NCBI GenBank assembly: GCA_030674155.1
Contig: CM060326.1
Location: forward strand, 16,131,083 to 16,155,844
DNA: 24,762 bases
Reading direction: 5' to 3'
Origin: Stramonita haemastoma
Taxonomy: Eukaryota > Mollusca > Gastropoda > Neogastropoda > Muricidae
The number at the start of each line of letters is the position of its first letter. The stretch's first letter is position 1. The position numbers were made by a program, and so were the translations under genes. This document shows positions 17,045 through 24,762 of this stretch, one piece after another. Below the pieces are notes generated by a model. The model was not told the DNA's origin. It searched no databases and saw only the letters and a program-made list of their open reading frames with translations.

Positions 17045-17162
17045 GACACACACACACACAGACGCACGACACACACATAATACAACACAGACACACACAG
17101 ACACAGACACACACAGACACACACACACAAACACACACACACACACACAACACAGACACACA
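17045..17162. repeat. Degenerate (CA)n / ACACAG tract ending at the gap
   Basis: ACACACAGAC and ACACAA variants run straight into the N block, a typical place for an assembly to stop. Confidence 0.92.
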
Positions 17163-17262
17163 NNNNNNNNNNNNNNNNNNNNNNNNNNNNNNNNNNNNNN
17201 NNNNNNNNNNNNNNNNNNNNNNNNNNNNNNNNNNNNNNNNNNNNNNNNNNNNNNNNNNNNNN
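17163..17262. other. Assembly gap of exactly 100 N
   Basis: All bases are N. One hundred is a conventional placeholder for a gap of unknown size, so the distance between the two contigs is not known. Frames that span it are meaningless. Confidence 0.98.
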
Positions 17263-17318
17263 TTTTCATTTTTCATCTACAGCTTTTCAGTAGCACCAAG
17301 ACATTTCAAAAATCTAAA

Positions 17319-17347
17319 AAGCGCTCTGACCACTTAGCTATCCCGCC
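17319..17347 (-). mobile_element. Family-2 SINE head remnant (copy B)
   Basis: Minus-strand GGCGGGATAGCTAAGTGGTC and AGAGCGC, equivalent to 10,551-10,579. The A-box region is slightly closer to the 5,205-5,610 element than copy A is (ATAGC versus ATAAC). Confidence 0.5.
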
Positions 17348-17402
17348 CCCTAACTCTAGCTGAAAAAAGGATTTTTTAAAAATGTGTGCACTTACGTTTG
17401 TG

Positions 17403-18188
17403 GGTTCTTGCTATTGCTCCGGCGACGATGATCTTGATGTTGCTGCGGCGACAATGATCTTGATGCGACGATGATCTTGATGTTGCTCCGGCGATGATGA
17501 TCTTGATGTTGCTCCGGCGACAATGATCTTGATGCGACAATGATCTTGCTGCTCCGGCGACGATGATGATGATGCGGCGACGGTGATGATGCTGAGGCTG
17601 CGGCGACGAACTCGATGTTTCTGCGTCCACGACCTTGACTTTGCAAAGGCGACTACACCTTGACGCGGCGACAATGGTCTTGATGCTGCTCCGGCGACGA
17701 TGCTAGCTCTTGATGCTCCTGTGACGAACTCTTGTTGTTGCGGCAGCGATAATCTTGATGTTGCGGCAACGATGATGATGTTGCGGCGACGATGATCCTG
17801 ATGCTGCAGCGGTTATCTTGATGTTGCGGCGACGACGATGATGTTACGGCGACGATGATCTTGATGCTGCTGCGGCGATGAACTCTTGATGGTGATTTGG
17901 CGATTAACACTTGCTGCGGCGACGATGATCTTGCTGCGGCGACGATGATCTTGTTGATGCGGCAACGAACTCTTGATGGTGATTTGGCGATTAACACTTG
18001 CTGTAGCGACAATGATCTTGCTGCGGCGACGATGATGTTGCTGCGGCGACGAACTCTTGATGGTGATTTGGCGATTAACACTTGCTGCGGCGACAATGAT
18101 CTTGCTGCGGCGACGATGATCTTGATGTTGCGGCGACGATATATTGATGCTGCAACGGTGACGAACTCGTTGCTGCAGCGACGATGCT
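17403..18188. repeat. GCGACGATGATCTTGATG minisatellite (copy B)
   Basis: Same structure as in copy A, including three 87-bp higher-order units carrying AACTCTTGATGGTGATTTGG. Individual units differ by point changes and a few 3-bp or 6-bp losses, so total length is almost unchanged. Confidence 0.9.
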
Positions 18189-18263
18189 AGTTCTTGATAC
18201 TGTTGAGAGACACACAAGCCCCGAACTGTGATTCGATCCCCATGACAACTGTCGACACCAATG

Positions 18264-18464
18264 CTAGACTTCTGAGGTTTCAGAGCAAGAAGTGGAGTGA
18301 CCCAGAAGGTCTGGGAAGTGCTTCAATACCATGTTTGGGGGCGTGAGGTGTCCTTTCCCCTCATGAGCACTGAACGGTGTGCGAGGTTTGGCATGCGGTG
18401 CCGATTCAGGACACCCGAATTCTTGTTCAACAATGCAATTGGTTGGCTCCCTTTTTGTGACCAC
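18264..18464 (-). other. Open frame next to the minisatellite (copy B), shortened by a stop
   Basis: Counterpart of the copy A frame. It starts MVTKREPTNCIVEQEFGCPE and stops after 66 codons, where GTCTAG replaces GTCTGG. If the frame was ever coding, copy B is truncated; if not, the stop is uninformative. Confidence 0.2.
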
Positions 18465-19032
18465 TGAGGATAAGGAAAGTTTTCAACTCTGGTCAGTGAG
18501 CCTTGCAGAGAACTTCAGGGACAAATTTTGATTCGAGCTAAAAGAAAAATGAAAGTGACTGGGTGACTTTTGTGGACAGTGTGCACACGCACACGCACGT
18601 TGACATGCTGCAGTCTGTACTGACACGCCTGAAGTGTGCAAAGCAGGAGTGGTGGCGTGTTCGAATGCTTGTCAACCTCATACGGTGGGTTCCATACACA
18701 CACGCCGAAGCCGAATGCGCTGGGTCTGACTTGTGCAGGCGCTTAACGGCAGTTTAGCGCATTTTCGCTCATATGACAGAAAACATCAGTTGCTGTCTGA
18801 GCGTTTGAAGAAGCAAGATACGGTCGGTGAAAATAATGTTGCAGAGAGCGGATGCCCACATAGAGACCACTGCCCCTACTGCTCTCATCGCATTTAGTCC
18901 CTGAAGTTTTTATCAGAGATGGGAGGTCCTATAGACGCCACTCTGATACCTACGCCCCCAAACTCCTACCTACTTCGTTGTTCAATCCAGTCGAAGATAA
19001 AGACGGCCTTGGATTGGTCTAGATCCCTGGGC

Positions 19033-19130
19033 AACGGAACCAGGCTGTGCACTGGACAACGGAACCAGGCTGTGCACTGGACAACGGAACCAGGCTGTGC
19101 ACTGGACAACGGAACCAGGCAGTGCGCTAG
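19033..19130. repeat. 25-bp VNTR, four units (copy B)
   Basis: Unit starts at 19,033, 19,058, 19,083 and 19,108; the last diverges at CAGTGCGCTAGG as in copy A. The extra unit is identical to its neighbour, as expected for recent slippage or unequal exchange. Confidence 0.92.
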
Positions 19131-19449
19131 GTCTGCCCTTCAGGGATTTGGTGCAGCACTTTCTCCTATCTCTCATTCTAAACCCTTCCTCCCCGTCCAT
19201 CTAGCATCTGTCTACTTTAGTCATGGGGATCTTGGACAAAGCCCAGGGTCATGTGCTCCATCATCGTGGCGATGGCGTCTCCATGATCTCTGGTGAGAAG
19301 GGTCACGGTCACTGGTGAAGATCTGGTGACAAAGACCATGGACATTACTATAATTACATATTCTAGTTAAGCCTCTTTTTACAAAAAAAATTGTAATCAG
19401 TACAAAAGGGGGGGGGGGGTTTGATTAATTGATTGATTAATTATATGGG

Positions 19450-19497
19450 TGGGGTATAACCTTAGGGGTCAAAGTGCTGCGCTTGTGATCTGATCGG
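19450..19497 (+). mobile_element. SINE head fragment
   Basis: GTATAACCTTAGGGGTCAAA and GCTGCGCTTGTGATCTGAT match the A-box half of the family-1 head, cut at the point where the next complete head begins. It suggests one element inserted into another. Confidence 0.5.
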
Positions 19498-19856
19498 GAT
19501 GAGATAGCCTAGTGGTCAGAACATTGCTCTCGCAATTTGACGACCCTAGTTCGATTCCCGCTCGGGGGGATTTTGTCCATGGAGTTAACATCAGTGCTGA
19601 CTCCACTCTACCCAAGTCTTTCGGATCAGACTATTAACCAAGGCCTCGTGTGCAAACGCACGCAGAACATCTTGCGCACACGTTAAATCCTGTTCCTCTT
19701 TTCGTAAGAGTAGGCCATTGTGTGCCGGTGAGAACAGATGACAAGATTTACAAAGCGGCATACACACGGGGACTGGATGTAAAAAAAAAAGCACATGAGT
19801 GCTCATTTCATTATCCTCAATATAAAAGAAAGAAAGAATAAATAAAGAAATAAATA
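19497..19856 (+). mobile_element. Family-1 SINE, full length, best-preserved copy
   Basis: The A box GATAGCCTAGTGGTCAGAAC and B box AGTTCGATTCCCG have tRNA-like spacing, with CTCTCGCAATTTGACGACCC between. All body blocks follow: GGAGTTAACATCAGTGCTGA, CTTTCGGATCAGACTATTAA, ACGCACGCAGAACATCTTGC, GCACACGTTAAATCCTGTTC, GAGTAGGCCATTGTGTGCCG, ACACACGGGGACTGGATGTA. The tail is CATTATCCTCAATATAAAAG and a (GAAA)n-like A-rich end. No ORF is present. Transcription would be by RNA polymerase III from the internal boxes, as inferred from the family type. Confidence 0.88.
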
Positions 19857-20063
19857 GCCCGAGTTCCGAGCCATCACTGAGACACCCATCTGAGGGAATG
19901 TTTCCCCTCGAGTTCAACATCAGTACCTACTTCTCTCCCCCCAAAAAAAAATCCTTAGTTCCGTGTGCGAACGCACGCAGAACATCTTGCACACACACCT
20001 TTTATGCCTTTCGAAAGAGTAGGCCAATTCGGGTTGGTAAGAACGGATGTCAAAATTTTCCCC
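19856..20063 (+). mobile_element. Family-1-related SINE, 5'-truncated
   Basis: It starts GAGCCATCACTGAGACACCC, as after the B box of the 13,654 and 20,137 elements. It continues CCTCGAGTTCAACATCAGTA, AACGCACGCAGAACATCTTG and CGAAAGAGTAGGCC, and ends at GAACGGATGTCAAAATTTTC. Confidence 0.7.
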
Positions 20064-20136
20064 CGAAACCCCAGATGGCTGACTATACAAACAGCTACCA
20101 CTTAAGGAACGTAGGTTTTAAAATATGTATACGTGA

Positions 20137-20386
20137 GGGAGCGGGGTAGCCTAGTGGTTAGAGCGTTTTATTTGACCTCCCAAGATCGAGCCCGGGTTTC
20201 GAGCCACCACCGAGTCGCCCGTTCAGAAGCCCCCCCCCCCCCCTCTGGAGTTGTTAGTACATACTCCGCTCTCTCCCTCTCCCTCCCTCCCTCCGAAGAA
20301 CATCTTCCGCACACGTTAAAACCTCTTCTGCCTTTCGGAAGAGAAGGCCATTGCGTTCAGGTAAGAACGGCTGATTTTTTTTTTAA
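20137..20386 (+). mobile_element. Family-1-related SINE with head, 3'-truncated
   Basis: A box GGTAGCCTAGTGGTTAGAGC, then GATCGAGCCCGGGTTTCGAG as a B-box variant and GAGCCACCACCGAGTCGCCC. A CT-rich stretch (20,265-20,295) replaces part of the body. AAGAACATCTTCCGCACACG and TTCGGAAGAGAAGGCCATTG close it before the tail. Confidence 0.75.
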
Positions 20387-20400
20387 TGCATGCACACTGG

Positions 20401-21110
20401 TGTGTTTAGACGCCATCTCCTACTTCAGAATGGGCTACCTTAAAATGGTGAAGAAAAAAAACGGTCGCGAACTTCAAAATCTCACTACTGGTGAACTTCG
20501 GAGCTCTAACCCAGTAACAATTAAAAAAAAAAAGGTACGACTTTAGAAATTTAGGAGTCGGAATGCGGCTACCTTAAAGTGGTGGGTAAAAAACGGTCGC
20601 GAACTTAGAAAATCTCACCATTGGTGAACTTCGAAGCTCTGGCTGAGTAGTGATAAAAAAAACAAAATGTAGGGCTTTAGAAATTTACGACACCATCCCC
20701 CTATGTCGGAATGCAGTTACCTTAAAATAGTGGGTAAAAATATAAGTCGCGTACATTATATCTCACCATTGGTAAACCTCGGAGCTCTAGCCGAGAAATG
20801 ATAAAAATCAAATAAAAACGTACGGCTTTAGAAGTTTAAGACGTCATTCCACTATGTCAGAATGCAGCTACCTTAAAGTTGTGAACAAATCATAAAACGG
20901 TCGCGAACTTTAAAATCTCACCATTGGTAAACCTCGGAGCTCTGGCCGAGGAATGAATAAAAAACCAAAACCGTACGGCTTCAAAAGTTTAAGACACCAT
21001 CCCCTATGTCGGAATGCAGTTACCTTAAAAGAGTCGCGTACGTCAATATCTCACCATTTGTAATACTCGGAGCTCTAGCCGAGGAAAATTTAAAAAAAAG
21101 GACGTTCCGG
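20401..21110. repeat. Tandem array of 132-153-bp hairpin-bearing units (copy B)
   Basis: Unit starts at about 20,539, 20,673, 20,824, 20,977 and 21,109 (spacings 134, 151, 153, 132), plus a partial unit from 20,401 missing in copy A. Blocks ACGGTCGCGAACTT, AATCTCACCATTGGTAAACC and CTCGGAGCTCTAGCCGAG recur. The alternation of short and long units is the same as in copy A, so the array was already fixed before the copies separated. Confidence 0.88.
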
Positions 21111-21151
21111 CTTTAGAAAGTGTAATGAGCGTGAATTTATAGAAAACTTAC

Positions 21152-21246
21152 CTGAGCTATGATGCAAGGGTTAGGTTCTGCGGGGATGTCAATTTCTTGC
21201 TAGGTGCACCAGGGTGGCAGCTTTGTGTCTGTTCGATTTGGTCAGC
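21152..21246 (-). other. Minus-strand exon-like block with consensus splice sites (copy B)
   Basis: The acceptor GCATTTTATTTCAG and donor CTCAG/GTAAGT flank 95 bp. One frame is open for 29 codons before TAG near the 3' end (ADQIEQTQ... start) and another for 18 codons before TGA. Three extra single bases relative to copy A leave the length difference at 3. It could be a coding exon near a stop, a UTR or lncRNA exon, or chance. Confidence 0.35.
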
Positions 21247-21605
21247 CTGAAATAAAATGCTTAGTGTCAGTTTCACAGAAAGACTATATCATCAAACTTG
21301 AGCAATTTCTGGTTATTATAGTCGTATAGAGGTTTGGTGACAAGTTCTAGCAAAGGTTGCTGTCACAAATAGATGTGACCATCTCTAGCTTTATATTCCG
21401 TTTTAATTCATGGTTATAGCCCTACCCACCACGAAAGCCGTATCAGGGCTATCACCTCATTCAGTTTCAGTGGCTCTGGTAACTTTCACATCAGCATCAT
21501 GTAATCCTTTCAAATACCTACACTGTCAACCTAAAAAAGCCCAACTAATTAAGTACCGTAATTTTAACTTTTAAGAGCGTGGGGTGGGGTGGGGGGTGGG
21601 GGTAA

Positions 21606-21728
21606 CAGAGGATATCCTAATGGTTAGAGCATTGTGATAGCAATTTCTACAGTTTGGGATCGATCCGGGTATGAGCCACTACCGAGCCACTCGTTTGAGG
21701 GCCTTCAAAGTTCAAGCTGGGCTGGGGA
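21606..21728 (+). mobile_element. SINE head (copy B)
   Basis: Counterpart of 13,654-13,766: TATCCTAATGGTTAGAGCA and GGATCGATCC, then GAGCCACTACCGAGCCACTC. The A box has one extra change (CTAATGG), so copy A is closer to the consensus here. Confidence 0.65.
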
Positions 21729-21966
21729 ACGTTCAACAACGACGATAACAAAAACAACGATAAAAACAACAACAATAACAACAACAGAGCAACCAGTCAA
21801 CATAATTATCTACTTTTAAACAATCGACAATTGACAACAACAAAAACAACAACAGAACCAACCAACCCACACATCTACTCCTAGACAAACAATCTCTACT
21901 CACAAAAGCATGCCATGACGTGACTAGTAGAGCTATGGTGAACTTGGGAGCAGGAATCATGGCCGC

Positions 21967-22170
21967 TTACCCCAGCTTGAAGACAAACAGACCAGCTTGG
22001 AGAAAAATGGTCCACGGACGCTCCTGTCCCTCGTGTCCACCATGTTCTGCTTCTTCTGAGTCTGTCACCGAAGCAAAATTGCTGAAATCTTCAAGTCTTC
22101 TGAGGTTTTTTTCTCCCCCCAAATACTGTCTTGGCAGTTCGGCTGGTGTCTCCCTCTTGCAGCTGTGGGT
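21967..22170 (-). other. Second minus-strand exon-like open block (copy B)
   Basis: On the minus strand CATTTCAAACAG precedes a frame of 67 codons with no stop until TAA at 21,969-21,967. It begins THSCKRETPAELPRQYLGG, includes RRLEDFSNFASVTDSEEAEH and ends QAGLFVFKLG. The composition is protein-like rather than low-complexity. A donor GGG/GTAAGC overlaps the stop, so the block could be spliced there instead. In copy A the same region (about 14,025-14,205) has an in-frame TAA and GCAAGC in place of GTAAGC. The acceptor pyrimidine tract is poor. I do not recognise the protein. Confidence 0.25.
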
Positions 22171-22264
22171 CTGTTTGAAATGCAACAGATTCAAACGCAC
22201 CTTCGCTCGCTCACGCAGTCGTGTCAGTGAAGTGAAAAATGCTCAAAGTTTAGATAGCACGGTC

Positions 22265-22335
22265 GAGAAAAAAAAAGAAAAAAAAGAAAAAAAAAGAAAA
22301 GGGGGGGGGGGGGGAGGGGGGCGAGGGAAAAATAC
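22265..22335. repeat. Purine tract: (A)nG then poly-G (copy B)
   Basis: GAAAAAAAAAGAAAA units followed by a run of about 14 G and GAGGGGGGCGAGGG. Copy A has AAAGGGGCGGGAGGGC at the same place, so the G run has expanded in B or contracted in A. Confidence 0.9.
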
Positions 22336-22458
22336 AGAAAAAGAAGATTGCTTTGGCAGTAAATTTGCTTCTTTTTTACAACGTTCTTTTCTCTGTTCTT
22401 TTTTACGTTTTCTTTTTCACTGTTCTCTGTATCTCTGATTTTGTGTGTCTGTCATCTT

Positions 22459-22459
<1 letters not shown>

Positions 22460-22489
<30 letters not shown>

Positions 22490-22512
22490 CTGTCTCTGTC
22501 TCTGTCTCTCTG

Positions 22513-22575
<63 letters not shown>

Positions 22576-22612
22576 CGCTCGCTCGCTCGCTCGCTCTCAC
22601 TCTCTCTAGTCT
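22460..22612. repeat. CTGT / (TC)n / (CTCG)n microsatellite (copy B)
   Basis: About seven CTGT units, degenerate CTCTGT, (TC)n to about 22,570, seven CTCG units, then TC. The GA-GAGC array at 7,938-8,084 has the same composition on the opposite strand. Confidence 0.95.
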
Positions 22613-22619
22613 CATCCTT

Positions 22620-22686
22620 TGGACTGGATGTAAAAAAGCACAAGAGTGGTTATCGCATTATCCTCAATATAACAGAATAAATAATT
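22620..22686 (+). mobile_element. Family-1 SINE tail fragment (copy B only)
   Basis: TGGACTGGATGTAAAAAAGC, then GAGTGGTTATCGCATTATCC and TCAATATAACAGAATAAATAA: the last ~65 bp of a family-1 SINE, flanked by TC arrays on both sides. Copy A has no counterpart. Confidence 0.72.
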
Positions 22687-22689
22687 AAC

Positions 22690-22697
22690 TCTCTCTC

Positions 22698-22791
<94 letters not shown>

Positions 22792-22798
22792 TCTCTTC
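22690..22798. repeat. (TC)n microsatellite (copy B only)
   Basis: About 100 bp of TC dinucleotides with TTTC interruptions at both ends. A pure pyrimidine mirror repeat. Confidence 0.95.
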
Positions 22799-23230
22799 TT
22801 ACTGTTCTTTTTTTCTTTTTTTTTCTCTTTTTCTTTAAACCTTCCTTTTTCTCGGTATCTTCTTCCTTCTTTTCTCTTGTCTTTCAATTTTGATATTTGT
22901 GTCATTGTTAGTTTTGCTTTTGTTTATGTTATTGTTGTGACAGTGTATTTAGTTAAGTTGGTTTTCTATGTGTTTGTTTCTTTTAGCTGGAATTTTTGTT
23001 GTTTTTTTCTGTAGATTTAACTGGTCATTTATGTTTGCTTGATTGTTTTTATTTTTTGTCTTTATTTTGCTCCTGTGCTCCTTGAGAAAAATTGCTGTAT
23101 GGTAATTGATTTGACGCATAAAGTAGCTCATCTCTATTTTTTTTCCTGACCAAATATCGTTTCACTTATTTTTGCTGTTCTTTCTTTACATTTTCATAAT
23201 ATATATTAAGAACCTAATTCTTCTTTACTT
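22799..23230. other. T-rich unassigned sequence (copy B)
   Basis: Counterpart of 14,600-15,040. No gene is supported. Confidence 0.6.
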
Positions 23231-23231
23231 G

Positions 23232-23875
23232 AAATGCACACGCATAACCACCCCCCGCCCGAAAAAAGGTGACAGGGTAAACTGGAGGATAAACACCAGC
23301 ACGCACGCATACCCACCCCCCGCCGAAAAAGGTGCCGTTTTGAGCACAGACGCCAGCGAAAGAGCCGTTTTACAGCCCCGTCCAACCCCGACTTTTGCAC
23401 GGTAAAAGACCCCACGGCACCAAGACAATATCGTACTGTATGCATACACTCTCTCCCACCATCTTGGATAGGTGTGGCGTCGGATTTGTGGCGACAGGAG
23501 AGCCCCCAAGAGCCAAGAAAGCTAGTTTGTGTGAAGGAAAGCTGGTAAGTGTACGCGTCAGAAAACAAGCATTGCGCAAAGGAATAATGACAATATACAG
23601 CAATATGATGCACCAGGGTAAACTGGAGGGTCGCCGCCACATGCGCGCACACAAACAAACACACTGATAAACACCAGCGCGCGCGCGCGTGCGCGCACGC
23701 ACACCCACCCCCCGCCCGAAAAAGGTGCCGTTTTGAGCACAGACGCCAGCAAAAGAGCCGTTTTCAGCCCCGTCCAACCCCGACTTTTGCACGGTAAAAG
23801 ACACCACGGCACCAAGACAGTATCGTACTGTATACATACACTCTCTCCCACCATCTTGGATAGGATTTAATGTGG
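23232..23875. repeat. ~350-381-bp tandem unit, nearly two copies (copy B)
   Basis: Same blocks as 15,042-15,715. The first unit lacks the GTCGCCGCCACATGC to ACACACT piece that copy A carries, so unit 1 is about 35-40 bp shorter. The second unit has an expanded GCGCGCGCGCGTGCGCGC run at about 23,678-23,698. Confidence 0.85.
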
Positions 23876-24169
23876 TAGGTTCGAACTTTAAAACATTTTT
23901 CAGCAAACACTGTACCCTGTCAGTCCTTTGTCGTCTGCTAGCTGCCTCACCACAATATACACGCGCGGGTTCAATCCTCATTTGATGACTATTTTTCCAC
24001 TTTCTCATCACAACCTGGTGTTGATCTATGGCTTTAACCCCCCCCCCCCCCCCCCATAAAAAACACAAAAGACAAACAAAAAAACCCAACCACAAAGTGC
24101 ATTTTTTTCATACTTTAAAAAATCAATGAAAACCAGCAAACATGTTTCCAACTGACACTCTATAGAAGA

Positions 24170-24227
24170 TACTACATGACCCCAGAAGCTAACCCTTGAT
24201 ACTACATGACCCCAGAAGCTAACCCTT
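24170..24227. repeat. 30-bp tandem dimer (copy B)
   Basis: TACTACATGACCCCAGAAGC plus TAACCCTT occurs twice, as in copy A, with GA instead of GG at the junction. Confidence 0.88.
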
Positions 24228-24268
24228 ATGTGTAACCTGTAGCTCGCCACTGCCACCATTCTTCACCC

Positions 24269-24431
24269 TTAATGGCCAGTTTGCAATTCCCAGACAACCC
24301 AATGCTTTCCGCTTTCTCCAGCACCTCTGTCGGCATCCATATCCGCTACTTTACTCCCTGCCCCTTCTCCTTCCGAGACCACGGAGTCAAATGACCCCTC
24401 ACTGTGTTCCTCTCTCCCCGGGGCTTTTATA
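24269..24431 (-). promoter_or_regulatory. Minus-strand TATA element upstream of a short ORF (copy B)
   Basis: TATAAAAG at 24,431-24,424, ATG at 24,340, TAA at 24,271-24,269. The TATA-to-ATG distance (91 bp) and the ORF length (72 nt) equal those in copy A, but a +1 and a -1 change shift the reading frame across the middle of the ORF. Confidence 0.3.
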
Positions 24432-24534
24432 CTTGTCGAGTGCATGCATCAGGGAGACACTTTGGGGGAGAGAACTGGCGGAAATAAAAACCAATCCCAC
24501 TTTTCTGGGGAAAATGTCCTGTGGTTGTGAGGAC

Positions 24535-24762
24535 CCTTCTAGGATTATGAGAGAGTCGTATATTATCTGATCATGCATGCGAACTTCCATGACTTATGAG
24601 AGGGTCATGAATATGATCATCATGCAGACTTCCTCCTATGATTATGAGAGCCTCATATATCTGATTATGAGAACCTCTTTCTATGATTATGAGAGCCTCA
24701 AATATCTGATTAGGAGAACCTTTTTTATGATTATGAGAGCCTCATAATTATATCTGATTAGG
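24535..24762. repeat. TGATTATGAGAGCCTCATA minisatellite (copy B, cut by window edge)
   Basis: Same alternating units as 16,385-16,800. The array is still running at the last base. Confidence 0.85.

Larger units (their letters stand above)
19354..20500. other. 1,147-bp segment absent from copy A
   Basis: Shared sequence stops after CATTACTATAA and resumes at GAGCTCTAACCCAGTAAC. Between these lie a poly-G run, a SINE head fragment, three SINE copies and part of one more hairpin-repeat unit (20,401-20,500). No direct repeat flanks the segment, and its right end is inside the tandem array. This fits a deletion in copy A better than an insertion in copy B. Confidence 0.85.
17263..24762. repeat. 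Copy B of the duplicated locus
   Basis: It starts at the first base after the gap with TTTTCATTTTTCATCTACAG and follows copy A to the window edge. Main differences are one extra 25-bp unit, 1,147 bp present only here (19,354-20,500), an expanded TC region with a SINE tail (22,450-22,800), and a shorter first unit in the ~380-bp tandem. Point differences are about 3-4% in the part I aligned. Confidence 0.95.

Noticed and set aside
16931..17363. Frames crossing the N block
   Set aside because: They contain unknown residues across a gap of unknown length and have no meaning as proteins.

Overview
This window reads as non-coding, repeat-dominated DNA from an animal nuclear genome. It has no bacterial-style operons, no convincing long ORFs, very many microsatellites, tRNA-derived SINEs in both orientations, a MITE-like DNA transposon and consensus eukaryotic splice signals. 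The mix of GTGG-type minisatellites, 'tatatagcgc' repeat ends and SINE heads of the form 'gatagcctagtggttagagc' suggests a marine invertebrate, most likely a gastropod mollusc. That placement is a judgement from general familiarity and was not tested. Most long open frames here are translations of simple repeats (poly-HT, poly-SL, poly-CV) and are not genes.

Layout. Positions 1-2,500 are microsatellites and minisatellites, including a 530-bp tract almost without C or A on the plus strand, plus one dispersed copy of a repeat that is tandem elsewhere in the window. A 422-bp MITE-like element lies at 2,904-3,325 between TA-rich flanks. Positions 3,326-5,200 are (TA)n, (TG)n and featureless sequence. 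Positions 5,205-10,140 are a cluster of SINEs: one minus-strand copy of family 2 and six copies of family 1. They are interleaved with CA/TG/GA arrays, an 89-bp tandem dimer and one plausible terminal coding exon on the minus strand (8,925-9,030).

From about 10,494 to the end the window consists of one locus present twice: copy A (10,494 to about 16,640, contig continuing to 17,162) and copy B (17,263-24,762). They are separated by exactly 100 N (17,163-17,262). Both copies hold, in the same order: a GCGACGATGATCTTGATG-type minisatellite, a 25-bp VNTR (3 versus 4 units), a tandem array of 130-153-bp hairpin-bearing units, a well-formed minus-strand exon-like block, a SINE head, a second minus-strand exon-like block, TC-rich tracts, a ~380-bp tandem unit, a conserved minus-strand TATA motif and a TGATTATGAGAG minisatellite. 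Identity by eye is about 96-97% where I aligned it. Copy B carries 1,147 bp with several SINE copies that copy A lacks. The 100-N gap and the contig-end geometry make an unpurged allelic overlap at least as likely as a real tandem duplication.

No complete gene, tRNA gene, rRNA or CRISPR array was found. If there is a gene, it is on the minus strand of the duplicated locus and known here only from exon-like fragments. The most unusual structural item is the hairpin-bearing repeat family, which exists both as an array and as a single dispersed copy.
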